Shown here: positions 51,149 through 59,685 of the stretch, in pieces | How positions within the stretch are numbered: the stretch's first letter is position 1 | How the letters are laid out: every line of letters starts with the position of its first letter | Source of the DNA: a bacterium | GTDB taxonomy: Bacteria > Krumholzibacteriota > Krumholzibacteriia > LZORAL124-64-63 | DNA: 64,000 nucleotides | NCBI GenBank assembly: GCA_024231905.1 | Contig: JAAEQC010000059.1 | Coordinates: 1 to 64,000 of the forward strand | Reading direction: 5' to 3' | The notes under the pieces: model-generated | What the model was told of the DNA's origin: nothing | The model's database searches: none | Seen by the model: only the letters and a program-made list of their open reading frames with translations | Position numbers and translations under genes: made by a program

Positions 51149-52408
51149 TCAGACCAGGTCAACTATGGAGCCATAGTCCGGATCGAAGAGGCGCTTGTAG
51201 ATGCGTGACGCGAATCCGTCCGTCATGTTCGCTAGATAGTCGCAGATCACCCGGGCCTTCCGCGCCTCGGTCTCGGCGGCGTCCATCTCCTGGGCCAGGG
51301 CCGCCGAGAGCAGGGCCTGGGGGCGGTCGCTGCCCAGGTAGTTGTCGATCAGGGCGCCGAAGATGCGCTCGAGCATGAAGCCGCCCTTGTGCTCGAGCTG
51401 GCACACCTGGGGCGATTGGAAGACGACTTCCCGGGCCAGGCGGGCGTAGAGTTTCTGCTCCTTGGCCGCGGCCGGGTCGATGGCCAGGCCGAACCGGTAG
51501 CGGTTGGTCAGGTCGGCCAGGAAGTTATCCCGCTCGACCAGGGTGCAGGCCCCGACGAAGGTCCCGATGCGCCGGTTCATGACCCGTTCCAGCTCGTTTC
51601 CCGCCAAGGCGTCGATCAGTCCCTCCACCGCGCGCTCGTCGTCCCTATCCAGATCCCGGGCGGCGGCCCAGCGCTGCAAGGCGTCGATGGTCACGAAGCC
51701 GGCGTTGGCGCTGTCCACCAGGTCGTTCAGTGAATAGGCCGTGTCGTCGGCCCAGTCCATGATCTCGCACTCGAGGCTGCGGAAACCGTTGCGCGGTTTG
51801 CCGGGGGCGAGGTCATCGGGGAAGGGTCTGCCCTCGCAGACGAACTCCAGGTACTGCTGCTGGTCGTCGTAGAGGAAGTGGTTGTGCGGGTCGTCCCACT
51901 CGCGAAAGAGCGTCTTGTACTTGAGGACGCCGTCCATGAAGGCGCGGGTGGGATTCAGTCCGCGGCGGCTGCGGCCGCTGGTGAAGATGATGCGGGTGAT
52001 CAGGCGCAGGGTCTGGGCGTTGCCCTCGAAGCCTCCCCAGGGCTTCATGAGCCGGTGCAGGGTGGCCTCGCCCGCGTGGCCGAAGGGCGGGTGACCGATG
52101 TCGTGGGCCAGGGCGCAGCTCTCGACCAGGGCGGTGTCGATGTGGAAGCCGGGACGCAGGTGCGGTGCCTCGGCGTTGAGGGAGCGGGCGATGGAACCGG
52201 CGATCTGGCTCACTTCGATGGAGTGGGTCAGGCGGGTGCGGTAGAAATCGTACTCGCCAGACAGGAAGACCTGGGTCTTGGCCTGGAGGCGGCGAAAGGC
52301 CGAGTTGTGGATCAGCCGGTCCTTGCCTCGCTGGAAGACCGAGCGGTAGTCCGGGTCATGCGGCTCCAGCTCGGTGCGGTCGAAGTCGTTGTAGAAGGCG
52401 TTGCTCAT
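51149..52408 (-). CDS. dgt: Deoxyguanosinetriphosphate triphosphohydrolase-like protein
   Basis: 419 residues of the HD superfamily. Metal ligands are visible in R-L-T-H-S-I-E-V and A-H-D-I-G-H-P-P-F-G-H-A-G-E; the start, Y-R-S-V-F-Q-R-G-K-D-R-L-I-H-N-S-A-F-R-R-L, is typical (split here for reading). It hydrolyses dNTPs to nucleoside and triphosphate. Its start overlaps the stop of the TrmH-family gene by 4 bases (ATGA), so the two are cotranslated. Confidence 0.92.
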   Translation of the reverse strand: MSNAFYNDFDRTELEPHDPDYRSVFQRGKDRLIHNSAFRRLQAKTQVFLSGEYDFYRTRLTHSIEVSQIAGSIARSLNAEAPHLRPGFHIDTALVESCALAHDIGHPPFGHAGEATLHRLMKPWGGFEGNAQTLRLITRIIFTSGRSRRGLNPTRAFMDGVLKYKTLFREWDDPHNHFLYDDQQQYLEFVCEGRPFPDDLAPGKPRNGFRSLECEIMDWADDTAYSLNDLVDSANAGFVTIDALQRWAAARDLDRDDERAVEGLIDALAGNELERVMNRRIGTFVGACTLVERDNFLADLTNRYRFGLAIDPAAAKEQKLYARLAREVVFQSPQVCQLEHKGGFMLERIFGALIDNYLGSDRPQALLSAALAQEMDAAETEARKARVICDYLANMTDGFASRIYKRLFDPDYGSIVDLV

Positions 52409-53235
52409 GGCGTCGTCTCCGGAGTGGGGCCGCGGCGCTGGCGCACCGCTTCGTAGAGGAGAACGGCGGCCGAGGCGGCCACGTTCAGGGAATCGCCGGT
52501 GCCGGCCATGGGGATGGATACGGCGGACCGAGCGCGGGCCAGCCAGGCCGCGGTCAGGCCCGTATCCTCGGCACCCAGGACCACGGCCACCGGGCCGGCC
52601 AGGTCGCAATCGCACCAGGAGAGGTCCGCGTCGGGGCTGGTGGCCACGGCGACTATTCCGTGCGCAGCGAACCAGGCGGCAGCCTCGTCAACGTCCGCCA
52701 GGGCCGTGGGCAGGCTGAAGCACGCGCCCCGGGAGGCGCGCAGGACGTTGGGGTTGTGCAGGTCCGTGCCCCCGGCGCAGACTACGAGCCCGTGAGCCCC
52801 GGCGCCGTCGGCGATGCGTTGCACGGCACCCAGATTGCCCGGTTTCTCCACCGCCTCCAGGACCACGTACAGGGCGGGTTCCGTCGCGGGCGCTGTCCAG
52901 TCCGCCAGGCTCGCCGCGACTTGCGGGGCCACCACCAGCAGACCCGCTGATCGCTCGCGGTAGGCGACCCGGTCCATGACCGTGGGGGCAACCTCCACCG
53001 CGGGCACGCCGCCGGCGGTGATCCGGCCGCGCAGTTCCGCCGTGGCCGGCGCTTCCTGTTCCGGGCAGAACCAGACTTCAGTGCAGGGGTGGCCGGCGGC
53101 GAGGGCGCGGGCAATGACCAGAGGTTCCTCAACAATGGTTAGACCCAGGCGGTCCCGCTCGCGCCGGTTGCGCAGGCGGACCAGGTCCTTGACCCGGCTG
53201 TTGGCCGTGCTGGTGATGCGGGCGGTACTCGCCAT
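52405..53235 (-). CDS. TrmH/SpoU-family RNA methyltransferase
   Basis: 276 residues. An N-terminal substrate-binding domain (about 1-100, starting I-T-S-T-A-N-S-R-V-K-D-L-V) is followed by a SPOUT domain with L-E-A-V-E-K-P-G-N-L-G, V-V-L-G-A-E-D-T-G-L and S-I-P-M-A-G-T-G-D-S-L-N-V-A-A-S-A, which form the knotted SAM site. It probably 2'-O-methylates a ribose in rRNA. AAAGGA precedes the ATG. It is in an operon with dgt. Confidence 0.92.
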   Translation of the reverse strand: MASTARITSTANSRVKDLVRLRNRRERDRLGLTIVEEPLVIARALAAGHPCTEVWFCPEQEAPATAELRGRITAGGVPAVEVAPTVMDRVAYRERSAGLLVVAPQVAASLADWTAPATEPALYVVLEAVEKPGNLGAVQRIADGAGAHGLVVCAGGTDLHNPNVLRASRGACFSLPTALADVDEAAAWFAAHGIVAVATSPDADLSWCDCDLAGPVAVVLGAEDTGLTAAWLARARSAVSIPMAGTGDSLNVAASAAVLLYEAVRQRRGPTPETTP

Positions 53236-53373
53236 GGGGGTCCTTTCGGGCGCACGGTCGTAGGGATCGTATCGCGGCGCCGATTATCGGGGGGGAAGTC
53301 GGTCAGGTCGAGAGAAATGGCATATGCGGAGGGGGGAGGCGGAGCGCACACCGACGGGCGCGCCCTGCTCTGT

Positions 53374-53787
53374 TCAGTCCCGGACGGCGGTCACGTCCTC
53401 CAGGGCGGCCGTGTATCGATGGTCGGATTGAAGGATGTGTTCGATGAGCCAGTGCCAGAGCATCTCGGCTACGCGGCTGTGATCGAAGTCCGTGTCGGAT
53501 CTGAAGGCATTCATTTGCGCGGCGATGCGCCCTTTCATGGCGTCATGCTCCCGCCGATGATTCTCCAGATCCTCGTACCCTGCCTGTTCCAGCATCCGTT
53601 CCTCGGACCAGAAATGGTAGCGCGAGTAGATCTCCATCTCGTCCAGGATATCGTGGACGATACGGTCATGACAGTCGGCATCGTCCACCTGGTGGAGGCG
53701 CTCGATGAATTCCAGCCATTTCCGGTGCTGACGGTCGAGTTCCTCGTTGCCGACGCTGAATTCTTCCTTCCATTCGATGAGCGGCAT
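53374..53787 (-). CDS. Bacteriohemerythrin
   Basis: 137 residues, the normal length. The diiron ligands are visible: His in R-Q-H, His and Glu in H-F-W-S-E-E, His in H-R-R-E-H, two His in L-W-H-W-L-I-E-H-I, and the final Asp in S-D-H. It binds O2 and can serve oxygen sensing or delivery. Hemerythrins often accompany chemosensory genes, and here it lies next to the cheY-cheX unit, on the opposite strand. AAAGGAC precedes the ATG. Confidence 0.93.
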   Translation of the reverse strand: MPLIEWKEEFSVGNEELDRQHRKWLEFIERLHQVDDADCHDRIVHDILDEMEIYSRYHFWSEERMLEQAGYEDLENHRREHDAMKGRIAAQMNAFRSDTDFDHSRVAEMLWHWLIEHILQSDHRYTAALEDVTAVRD

Positions 53788-53896
53788 GATGGGGTCCTTT
53801 CGGCCGGCTGTGGGTAACGCGACGGTGATATCCTACAGTCCCACCGGGAATCGTCCGCCGCCGAGCAGACTGAAGAGAAAATACGGGATACCCTGA

Positions 53897-53925
53897 TTGC
53901 GAAGTAGATCATATGAGCCTATAAA
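53897..53925 (+). promoter_or_regulatory. Sigma-70-type promoter for the cheY-cheX unit
   Basis: TTGCGA (53897-53902), a 17-base spacer and TATAAA (53920-53925), in an AT-rich gap. The cheY start codon lies about 90 bases after the expected transcription start. Confidence 0.55.
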
Positions 53926-54022
53926 AAGTACGGAAACCGCGAAAGAGTCCTTAATTCCCGGCGCTAAGCGTCGATGAATGGGGTGTAGTCGGTACATTCC
54001 TCGGTAACAGGAGGCATTGGGG

Positions 54023-54388
54023 ATGAAGATCCTCGTCGTCGACGACTCCCGGGCCATGCGGCGCATTGTCCAGCGGACGATCCGCCAGGCCGGACACAAG
54101 GGTCACGACATCATCGAAGCAGAGAATGGGCGCGAAGCCCTGGACCTGGTGGGTACGGAGAATCCCGAACTTATCCTGTCCGACTGGCATATGCCCGAGA
54201 TGGACGGTTTGGAGTTCCTGACCGCGCTCAAGGAGCAGGGTTCGGAGATCCCGTTCGGCTTCGTCACGTCCGAAAGCACGAAGGAAATGCGCGATATCGC
54301 GGCCCAGGCCGGCGCCAATTTCCTGTTGGCCAAGCCGTTCACGCCGGAAGACATGAAGCAGATTCTGGACCACTTCGTGACCAGTTGA
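54023..54388 (+). CDS. cheY: CheY-like response regulator
   Basis: 121 residues, receiver domain only: V-V-D-D-S near the start, phosphoacceptor Asp54 in L-S-D-W-H-M-P, T in F-V-T-S-E-S and K in A-K-P-F. AGGAGG lies 8 bases before the ATG at 54023. It is the first gene of a three-gene unit with two CheX-like proteins that could dephosphorylate it. Confidence 0.92.
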   Translation: MKILVVDDSRAMRRIVQRTIRQAGHKGHDIIEAENGREALDLVGTENPELILSDWHMPEMDGLEFLTALKEQGSEIPFGFVTSESTKEMRDIAAQAGANFLLAKPFTPEDMKQILDHFVTS

Positions 54389-54446
54389 GCAAGGCGCCCC
54401 GCACCCGCCGGCCACGCCGCGGGTCCGACGGAGGGAGTTGGATTCC

Positions 54447-54968
54447 ATGTCCGAGACCGCACCGACCACGACGAGCATTACGAGCGCGTCCGCGCCGCCC
54501 ATTTCGTACCTGGAAGCGGCGGTAAAGGCCCTCGTGGAGTGCTGTAGTGTCCAGATGAGCCTCTCACTCGAGTCCGATTGGCAGCCGTACGGAGCGGGCG
54601 CTATCGACCATATGCACGGTGCGGCCATCGATCTCGGCACGGCCGGCGGCGCGTGGCGCATGTACGTCTTCTGTCCCGACGGCACGGCTGCCAGTCTAGC
54701 GCGGATCATGTTCGACCTGCCGCCCGACGAGGATCCCGAGGCCGAGGACATGGAAGACTGCCTTTGTGAGGTGGTCAACATCTCCGCCGGCTACCTGAAG
54801 TCGCTGAACGACGAACTCGCTTCTTTCGAACTACGACTGCCCGGCTTCCTCGTGCCGGAAGAGCGCCCGAACGACTTGGGCCTCCACACCGAGGAGCGCG
54901 CACGCCGTCTTTGCAGCGGCGAAGACATCGAATTGCTTACCACCTTTGTCTGGCATGAGGAGTCCTGA
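54447..54968 (+). CDS. cheX: CheX-like chemotaxis phosphatase
   Basis: 173 residues. The phosphatase signature of the CheC/CheX/FliY group, D-x-x-x-E-x-x-N, is present as D104, E108 and N111 (E-D-C-L-C-E-V-V-N) with a Pro about 21 residues later. The family removes phosphate from CheY-P. The Ser/Thr-rich first 18 residues are likely disordered. It follows cheY and its stop is one base before the next start. Confidence 0.8.
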   Translation: MSETAPTTTSITSASAPPISYLEAAVKALVECCSVQMSLSLESDWQPYGAGAIDHMHGAAIDLGTAGGAWRMYVFCPDGTAASLARIMFDLPPDEDPEAEDMEDCLCEVVNISAGYLKSLNDELASFELRLPGFLVPEERPNDLGLHTEERARRLCSGEDIELLTTFVWHEES

Positions 54969-54969
54969 C

Positions 54970-55452
54970 ATGAGCATCACCCTCCCCGACGCGATCAACG
55001 TGACCCAACTGCTGGAGATGCTCGTGGGCAAGCCCTCGGGCCTCGTGCGCGGCGGTGGCGAACTGGACGTGACCCAGGCTCCGGCTGGAACCTACGTCTC
55101 CTTCCTCGTCGACAGCGAGGGGAACAAGGTCGGCGCCATCGTGGCCGATCTCACCGCGGCGCTGCATCTTGGCGGTTCCATGATCATGCTCCCGGAGGGC
55201 GCCCTCAAGGAGGAGCAGGCCAGGGGGCAGGCTCCCGAGTCCGTCGTCGATGCCATCGGCGAGATCTTCAACAACCTGCGGGCGCTCGTGAACCGGAACG
55301 ACCGGAATCCCCACGTGACCCCGTCGGACCCAGTGCTGCTGGCCGATACGGCCCCCGGCGACGTCGCGCGACTCGGTGAGGCGGCCAAGTCGCTGACACT
55401 CGGCGGCGCCACGCCGTTCGGCCAGGGCAACGTGGTGCTACTGTCTCTCTGA
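54970..55452 (+). CDS. Divergent CheX/CheC-like protein
   Basis: 160 residues. I do not recognise it by overall similarity, but the segment D-A-I-G-E-I-F-N (D94, E98, N101) has the phosphatase spacing of the CheC/CheX family. The C-terminal part is glycine-rich and ends in V-V-L-L-S-L. GAGGAG and the end of the previous CheX gene supply the ribosome binding site, so translation is coupled. A second CheY-P phosphatase or a CheX partner is likely; confidence is moderate. Confidence 0.55.
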   Translation: MSITLPDAINVTQLLEMLVGKPSGLVRGGGELDVTQAPAGTYVSFLVDSEGNKVGAIVADLTAALHLGGSMIMLPEGALKEEQARGQAPESVVDAIGEIFNNLRALVNRNDRNPHVTPSDPVLLADTAPGDVARLGEAAKSLTLGGATPFGQGNVVLLSL

Positions 55453-55479
55453 TCGGAATTCCCGAACAGGAAGCGCGAG

Positions 55480-55508
55480 AGGCGCTCAACCGGAAGGGTT
55501 GAGCGCCT
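55480..55508. terminator. Hairpin terminator between the two che units
   Basis: A 12-bp perfect stem (55480-55491 with 55497-55508) and a GGAAG loop, followed by TTCTC on the plus side. It overlaps the cheB stop codon and lies between the convergent che units, so it can end both. Confidence 0.75.
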
Positions 55509-56547
55509 TTCTCGTGCGATTCACCGCGCGCATGAGGTGGGATCCGATGGCGTCCAGGGGCACGATCTTCTCGGCGGCGCCTATTTCGGCGGCGGCCTTG
55601 GGCATGCCGTAGACCACGCAGGTCTCCTCGTCCTGGGCGAACGTGGGCGAGCCGGTCTGCCGCATGCGCAGCAGGCCTTCAGCGCCGTCCTTGCCCATGC
55701 CCGTCAGCAGGGCGCCAATGGCGCGGGAGCCGGCGATTCGGGCCACCGAGTCGAACAGCACGTCGACCGAGGGCCGATGGTGGTTGTAAGGCGGATCTTC
55801 GCTGAGGACGACCCGGTAGCCGCCGGCGGCGGACTTGATGCGGAGTTGAAAGTCGCCGGGCGCCACGAGGGCCAATCCCTGTTCCAGCCGGTCACCGTCG
55901 ACGGCCTCACGCACCTGCATGGGCATGGTCTGATCCAGGCGGCCGGCGAAGTGGCGCGTGAAGCCGGGTGGCATATGCTGGACGATGATGATGGGCGGCG
56001 CATCTTCGGGCAGGGTCGCCAGGACGCACTCCAGGGCGGTGGTGCCGCCGGTGGAAGCACCCAGGGCCAGGATGCGGTCGGTGGTGTGGCCGAGCTTCTC
56101 CGCTCGTGCATCAGTGGTCGGTTGCGGGCGGACCTTGACCGCGGGACGTTTGGCCACCCGGACGCCGGCGGCGGTCTTGACCCGGGCCGTCAGCCGGTCG
56201 AGTCTCTCCTTGAGATCCTCGCCCGCCCGCGGCTTGGCGAAGATGTCCACGGCGCCGAGTTCGAGGGCGCGCAGGGCCTGTTCGCTACCCTCGGAGGATG
56301 CGGAGGAGACCACGACCACCGGGAGAGGGTACTGGGCCATGAGTTTGCCCAGGAAGGTCAGGCCGTCCATGCGTGGCATGTTGATGTCCAGGGTCAGGAC
56401 CTGGGGGCGCAGCGAGGCTATCAGTTCGCGGGCCTGGTAGGGGTCCTCGGCGGTGCCCACGACCTCCAGTTCCGGGTCAGCGTTGAAGGCACGGCTGAAG
56501 ATCTTGCGGACGACCGCTGAGTCGTCGATGACGAGAACCTTGATCAT
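55486..56547 (-). CDS. cheB: CheB protein-glutamate methylesterase/deamidase
   Basis: 353 residues. A receiver domain (1-120: V-I-D-D-S, L-D-I-N-M-P-R-M-D-G, K-P in F-A-K-P-R) is joined to a methylesterase domain with the catalytic Ser in L-G-A-S-T-G-G, His in V-Q-H-M-P-P-G-F and Asp in G-M-G-K-D-G-A-E-G. It demethylates receptor glutamates when phosphorylated. It is the last gene of the cheA operon, starting one base after the CheX stop. Confidence 0.94.
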   Translation of the reverse strand: MIKVLVIDDSAVVRKIFSRAFNADPELEVVGTAEDPYQARELIASLRPQVLTLDINMPRMDGLTFLGKLMAQYPLPVVVVSSASSEGSEQALRALELGAVDIFAKPRAGEDLKERLDRLTARVKTAAGVRVAKRPAVKVRPQPTTDARAEKLGHTTDRILALGASTGGTTALECVLATLPEDAPPIIIVQHMPPGFTRHFAGRLDQTMPMQVREAVDGDRLEQGLALVAPGDFQLRIKSAAGGYRVVLSEDPPYNHHRPSVDVLFDSVARIAGSRAIGALLTGMGKDGAEGLLRMRQTGSPTFAQDEETCVVYGMPKAAAEIGAAEKIVPLDAIGSHLMRAVNRTRKALNPSG

Positions 56548-56548
56548 C

Positions 56549-57019
56549 TCAGGTGCCCTCGCTTTCGAACTCGATTCCGAACAGGACCGGTGTCTCGTCG
56601 AGCAGGAAACCGATCCGCGACGGTGACGCCACGAAAGCCGCCCAGGCCTCGGCGCCGAGGTTCTGGATCGCCGGCGGCGTGAGGTCGAAGCGTAGGTCGC
56701 TGCCTCCGATCTCGCGCACGACACGGCCTCCGACCACGTTCAGGGTCTCCTTGAAGGCGTCCAGGACCTGCTCCTGGCTCTCGACCTCGTCCGTGTCGAT
56801 GCCGAGAATATTGGCCGCCAGTTCCGGGCAGGCCTCCTCGGCGATGATCAGGTCCAGGGAACCGGTGGCGTCGCCACTGAATTCCATGGCGGCGCGCAGG
56901 ATGGCGCTGTCGGGCGTCGTCAGTTCGTCCTTGTCCACCTGGTCGCCCAGCATGAAGGTGAGCTGTTCGACGATTTCCACGAATGTCGCGGTAACGATCT
57001 CGCTGACTTCAGACCGCAT
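56549..57019 (-). CDS. cheX: CheX-like chemotaxis phosphatase (second operon)
   Basis: 156 residues with the CheX pattern: an N-terminal helix E-I-V-T-A-T-F-V-E-I-V-E-Q, an A-x-x-x-L-G-I-D region, and the active-site helix with D87, E91 and N94 (D-A-F-K-E-T-L-N) followed by N-V-V-G-G and a Pro 21 residues on. It should dephosphorylate CheY-P. It overlaps the upstream cheY by 11 bases, which suggests that this pair acts together. Confidence 0.85.
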   Translation of the reverse strand: MRSEVSEIVTATFVEIVEQLTFMLGDQVDKDELTTPDSAILRAAMEFSGDATGSLDLIIAEEACPELAANILGIDTDEVESQEQVLDAFKETLNVVGGRVVREIGGSDLRFDLTPPAIQNLGAEAWAAFVASPSRIGFLLDETPVLFGIEFESEGT

Positions 57020-57401
57020 GGCGATCGACCCCCAGGACTTGCTCGATGGTTTCCCGGATCTGTTCCGGCGTGAAGGGCTTGGGCAGGAAGGCCGAGACGC
57101 CGGCGTCCAGCAACGCCTGCACGCGCGGGTCGCTCTGGGTGGAGGAAACGACCACCACGGGCACCTGCTCCAGCAGGCCTTCGGCGCTCATGGTCTCGAT
57201 CATCTCTTGGCCGTCCATCACCGGCATGGTGATGTCGGCGAAGGCCAGGTCGACGCCGCCGCGGCGGATCACCTCGAGGCCTTCGGCGCCGTCGCCCGCC
57301 TCATAGACCTCAGCGACGGGCAGGCCCGTCAACTGCAGCGCCTTGCGCAGCACCGAGCGTACGACGCTGGAATCGTCAATGAGCAGTATTCTGAACGACA
57401 T
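57009..57401 (-). CDS. cheY: CheY-like response regulator (second operon)
   Basis: 130 residues, receiver domain only, with L-I-D-D-S, phosphoacceptor Asp56 in F-A-D-I-T-M-P, the S-S-T position and K in L-P-K-P-F. AGGAGG precedes the ATG at 57401. The start lies inside the end of the HDOD gene (26-base overlap). It is a likely target of CheA. Confidence 0.92.
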   Translation of the reverse strand: MSFRILLIDDSSVVRSVLRKALQLTGLPVAEVYEAGDGAEGLEVIRRGGVDLAFADITMPVMDGQEMIETMSAEGLLEQVPVVVVSSTQSDPRVQALLDAGVSAFLPKPFTPEQIRETIEQVLGVDRHAV

Positions 57402-58266
57402 CGTTCCGATCCTCCTGCTGGGTGCCAAACATGTCTTCCATCTCCTCGATGGCTGCCGCGACTTCGCTCAGGATCAACTCGGCGACACCGGGGGCCAGGT
57501 CCACGCGTCTGACCGCGTCGATGTCGAGACGATAGGACAGCCCGTCGGATCCGAGGCCCAGGCCGGCGTTCATGCACAGCATGTCGGCCACGTGCACGAT
57601 GTCGATCAGGTTCATCGACTCATCCGCCCGGGCGGGCTGATGGTGGTTGCCGACCGCGGCCACGATCTCCGCCGGCAGTTGCCAGCGCTCGAGTACGAGG
57701 GCGGAGATCTCCGCGTGATCGATGCCGAAGAGCCGGCGCTCCGCGGTTTCGAAGGAGAGCTCCTCGCGGCGCACCAGGTCGTGGACCGGGGCGTCGTCCA
57801 GGTCTACGAAGGTCCCGAGGACGATCTTGCCCACGTCGTGGAGCAGCCCGGCGGTGTAGGCCTTGTCCGGTTCGCAGGCCAGGCTGCTGGCCTCGGCCAC
57901 TTTCTCGGCGGCCAGGGCCACGCAGATGGAGTGCCGCCAGAGGGCTGCCGGGCTCATGCCGTAGCCCACCTCGGCGTCGCGCACGATGGGTGCAGCCACC
58001 TGGCTGACCACCATCTGCAGGATGCGGTGAGTGCCTAGCACGGTGACCGCCTGGCGGATGGAATGGATCTCGCGCGAGCGGCCGAAGAACGCCGAATTGG
58101 CCATCTGCAGGACGTTGCCGGTCATGCCCGGCTCCATCTCGATCTCCCGGGCCAGGGCGACGAACTCCACTCCGGGGTCCTGCAGGAGGTTCTGGATGCG
58201 CGCCACCACCGCGGGCAGCTTGGGCACATCGTTCACCAGTTCCAGGATCTCGTCTCGACGACTCAT
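57376..58266 (-). CDS. HDOD domain protein
   Basis: 296 residues. An HDOD domain (about 10-210) has the pattern L-P-A-V-V-A-R-I, A-N-S-A-F-F-G and the HD-like G-L-L-H-D-V-G-K, and a C-terminal helical part (about 215-296) ends in an acidic tail. HDOD proteins are thought to be signalling partners that lack phosphodiesterase activity. Its place between cheD and cheY, with overlaps on both sides, makes it part of this pathway. Confidence 0.88.
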   Translation of the reverse strand: MSRRDEILELVNDVPKLPAVVARIQNLLQDPGVEFVALAREIEMEPGMTGNVLQMANSAFFGRSREIHSIRQAVTVLGTHRILQMVVSQVAAPIVRDAEVGYGMSPAALWRHSICVALAAEKVAEASSLACEPDKAYTAGLLHDVGKIVLGTFVDLDDAPVHDLVRREELSFETAERRLFGIDHAEISALVLERWQLPAEIVAAVGNHHQPARADESMNLIDIVHVADMLCMNAGLGLGSDGLSYRLDIDAVRRVDLAPGVAELILSEVAAAIEEMEDMFGTQQEDRNDVVQNTAH

Positions 58267-58793
58267 AACTCGGACTCCTCGCCCCGCGACTTGATGTGGG
58301 TCCGGCCGGTGGCGACCTCGATGAACAGGGACCGCGGCGCTTGTCCCCCCACCTGCTCGGACTCGATGAGAATGTCGTTTTTCCATAGCAGTTTCCGCAG
58401 GATCGTGTAGTTGCGTTGGCCGATCTTGAAGACCTTCTCGTTACCCAGGGGCGAGCCGGCGCCCGCGACCTTGGCCACGAGGTTCTGCTTGCGGGCCCCC
58501 TGGGAGAGCATTGTTCTCAGCAGGGTCGCGACCCCGGTGTCTACGAACATGCCCGGCTTGGCTTCGGCCTTGGCCGGACTGGTCTTGGACAGGGGCAGCA
58601 TCATGTGCGCCATGCCGGCGATACCGGCCGTCGCGTCGTACAACGTGAGCCCCACGCAGGAGCCCAGAGAATACGTCACGATGACCGCTTCAGGATCGCG
58701 AGCGACCACGATTCCCGAGATATCCACGATCAACAGTTTGCCCTTGGCGGGTCTCCTGATGGTCGGGGCGGGCCTGGTCAGGGTCGGGCTCAC
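58263..58793 (-). CDS. cheD: CheD chemoreceptor glutamine deamidase
   Basis: 176 residues. The catalytic Cys in Y-S-L-G-S-C-V-G and His in G-M-A-H-M-M-L-P are present, and the G-A-G-S-P and N-Y-x-x-L-x-K-L-L-W elements fit CheD. It deamidates receptor glutamines and in other bacteria pairs with CheC. A GTG start overlaps the cheR stop, and its stop overlaps the HDOD start. The first 18 residues are a Pro/Thr-rich extension. Confidence 0.92.
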   Translation of the reverse strand: MSPTLTRPAPTIRRPAKGKLLIVDISGIVVARDPEAVIVTYSLGSCVGLTLYDATAGIAGMAHMMLPLSKTSPAKAEAKPGMFVDTGVATLLRTMLSQGARKQNLVAKVAGAGSPLGNEKVFKIGQRNYTILRKLLWKNDILIESEQVGGQAPRSLFIEVATGRTHIKSRGEESEL

Positions 58794-59659
58794 CTTTTCT
58801 CCCTTTTGTCGAGTCTGCGGTGGACCGAGGGCTGTACGTACTCGTATTCGTCACGGATGCCGATGAGCGTTTCCGCGTGGCCCGTGACGAGATAGCTGTC
58901 GGGAGCGAGGAGCCGGTGGAATTCGAGCGCCAGCTGGTGACGCGTGGGCCGATCGAAATAGATCATGACGTTGCGGCAGAGGATGAAGTCGAACTGCGCC
59001 TGCACCGGCAACGGCCGCTTGATCAGGTTCAGGCGGTGGAACTTGACGAGGTCGCGCAGTTCCTTGCCGACGGTGTAGCTGACCCCGCCGTCCTCCTTGG
59101 TGAAGTAACGGTGGCGCAGGGGCGTCGGCACCGTACGTAGCAGTTCAGCCCGGTAGTTGCCCTTGTCGGCGATGCCGAGCACGCGTGTGGAGATGTCCGT
59201 GGCCAGGATCTTCACGTCCACGCCCGCCATGTCGCATTGGCTCAGGAGGGTCATGGCCAGGCTGTAGGGTTCCTCGCCGGTGGAGCATGCGGCGGACCAG
59301 AAGCGCAGCTTGCGCCGGCCTGCGGCCACCCATTCGTCGACGATGCGTTTGATGAACTTGAAGTGGTCTTCCTCGCGGAAGAAGTGCGTGACGTTGGTCG
59401 AGATGGCATCGATGAGGTGGACCATCTCGCGTCCGCTCTTGTCCTTGTCGAGCTCGCGGAGGTAATCGACGTAGCAGTCCAGTCCCAGGGCCCGCAGGCG
59501 CTTGCGCACCCGTGACTGGACGAGAGCCTTCTTGTTGTCGTTCAGTACGATGCCTACGCGTTCGTACATGAGTCGCTGGTACTCCGCGAAGGTGCGGTCG
59601 TCGAGTTCCGTCATCCCCAGGGGGGGTGCGGCCGCCGTGGTCCGGTTCAAGGTCACCAA
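58790..59659 (-). CDS. cheR: CheR chemoreceptor methyltransferase
   Basis: 289 residues with the N-terminal helical domain (about 15-95) and the SAM-binding domain: F-W-S-A-A-C-S-T-G-E-E-P-Y, T-D-I-S, and C-R-N-V-M-I-Y-F. It methylates receptor glutamates using S-adenosylmethionine. No TPR extension is present. The start is taken as TTG at 59659, which has AGGAG 8 bases upstream; GTG at 59656 and ATG at 59614 are alternatives. Confidence 0.94.
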   Translation of the reverse strand: MVTLNRTTAAAPPLGMTELDDRTFAEYQRLMYERVGIVLNDNKKALVQSRVRKRLRALGLDCYVDYLRELDKDKSGREMVHLIDAISTNVTHFFREEDHFKFIKRIVDEWVAAGRRKLRFWSAACSTGEEPYSLAMTLLSQCDMAGVDVKILATDISTRVLGIADKGNYRAELLRTVPTPLRHRYFTKEDGGVSYTVGKELRDLVKFHRLNLIKRPLPVQAQFDFILCRNVMIYFDRPTRHQLALEFHRLLAPDSYLVTGHAETLIGIRDEYEYVQPSVHRRLDKREKR

Positions 59660-59685
59660 TCCGTTGTCTCCTGTAGGTCCGTTGC

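Noticed and set aside
49500-51150. The long hairpins as transposon ends or an insertion sequence
   Set aside because: There is no transposase frame between or near the arms, each pair of arms encloses only 9-26 bases, and no target duplication is seen.
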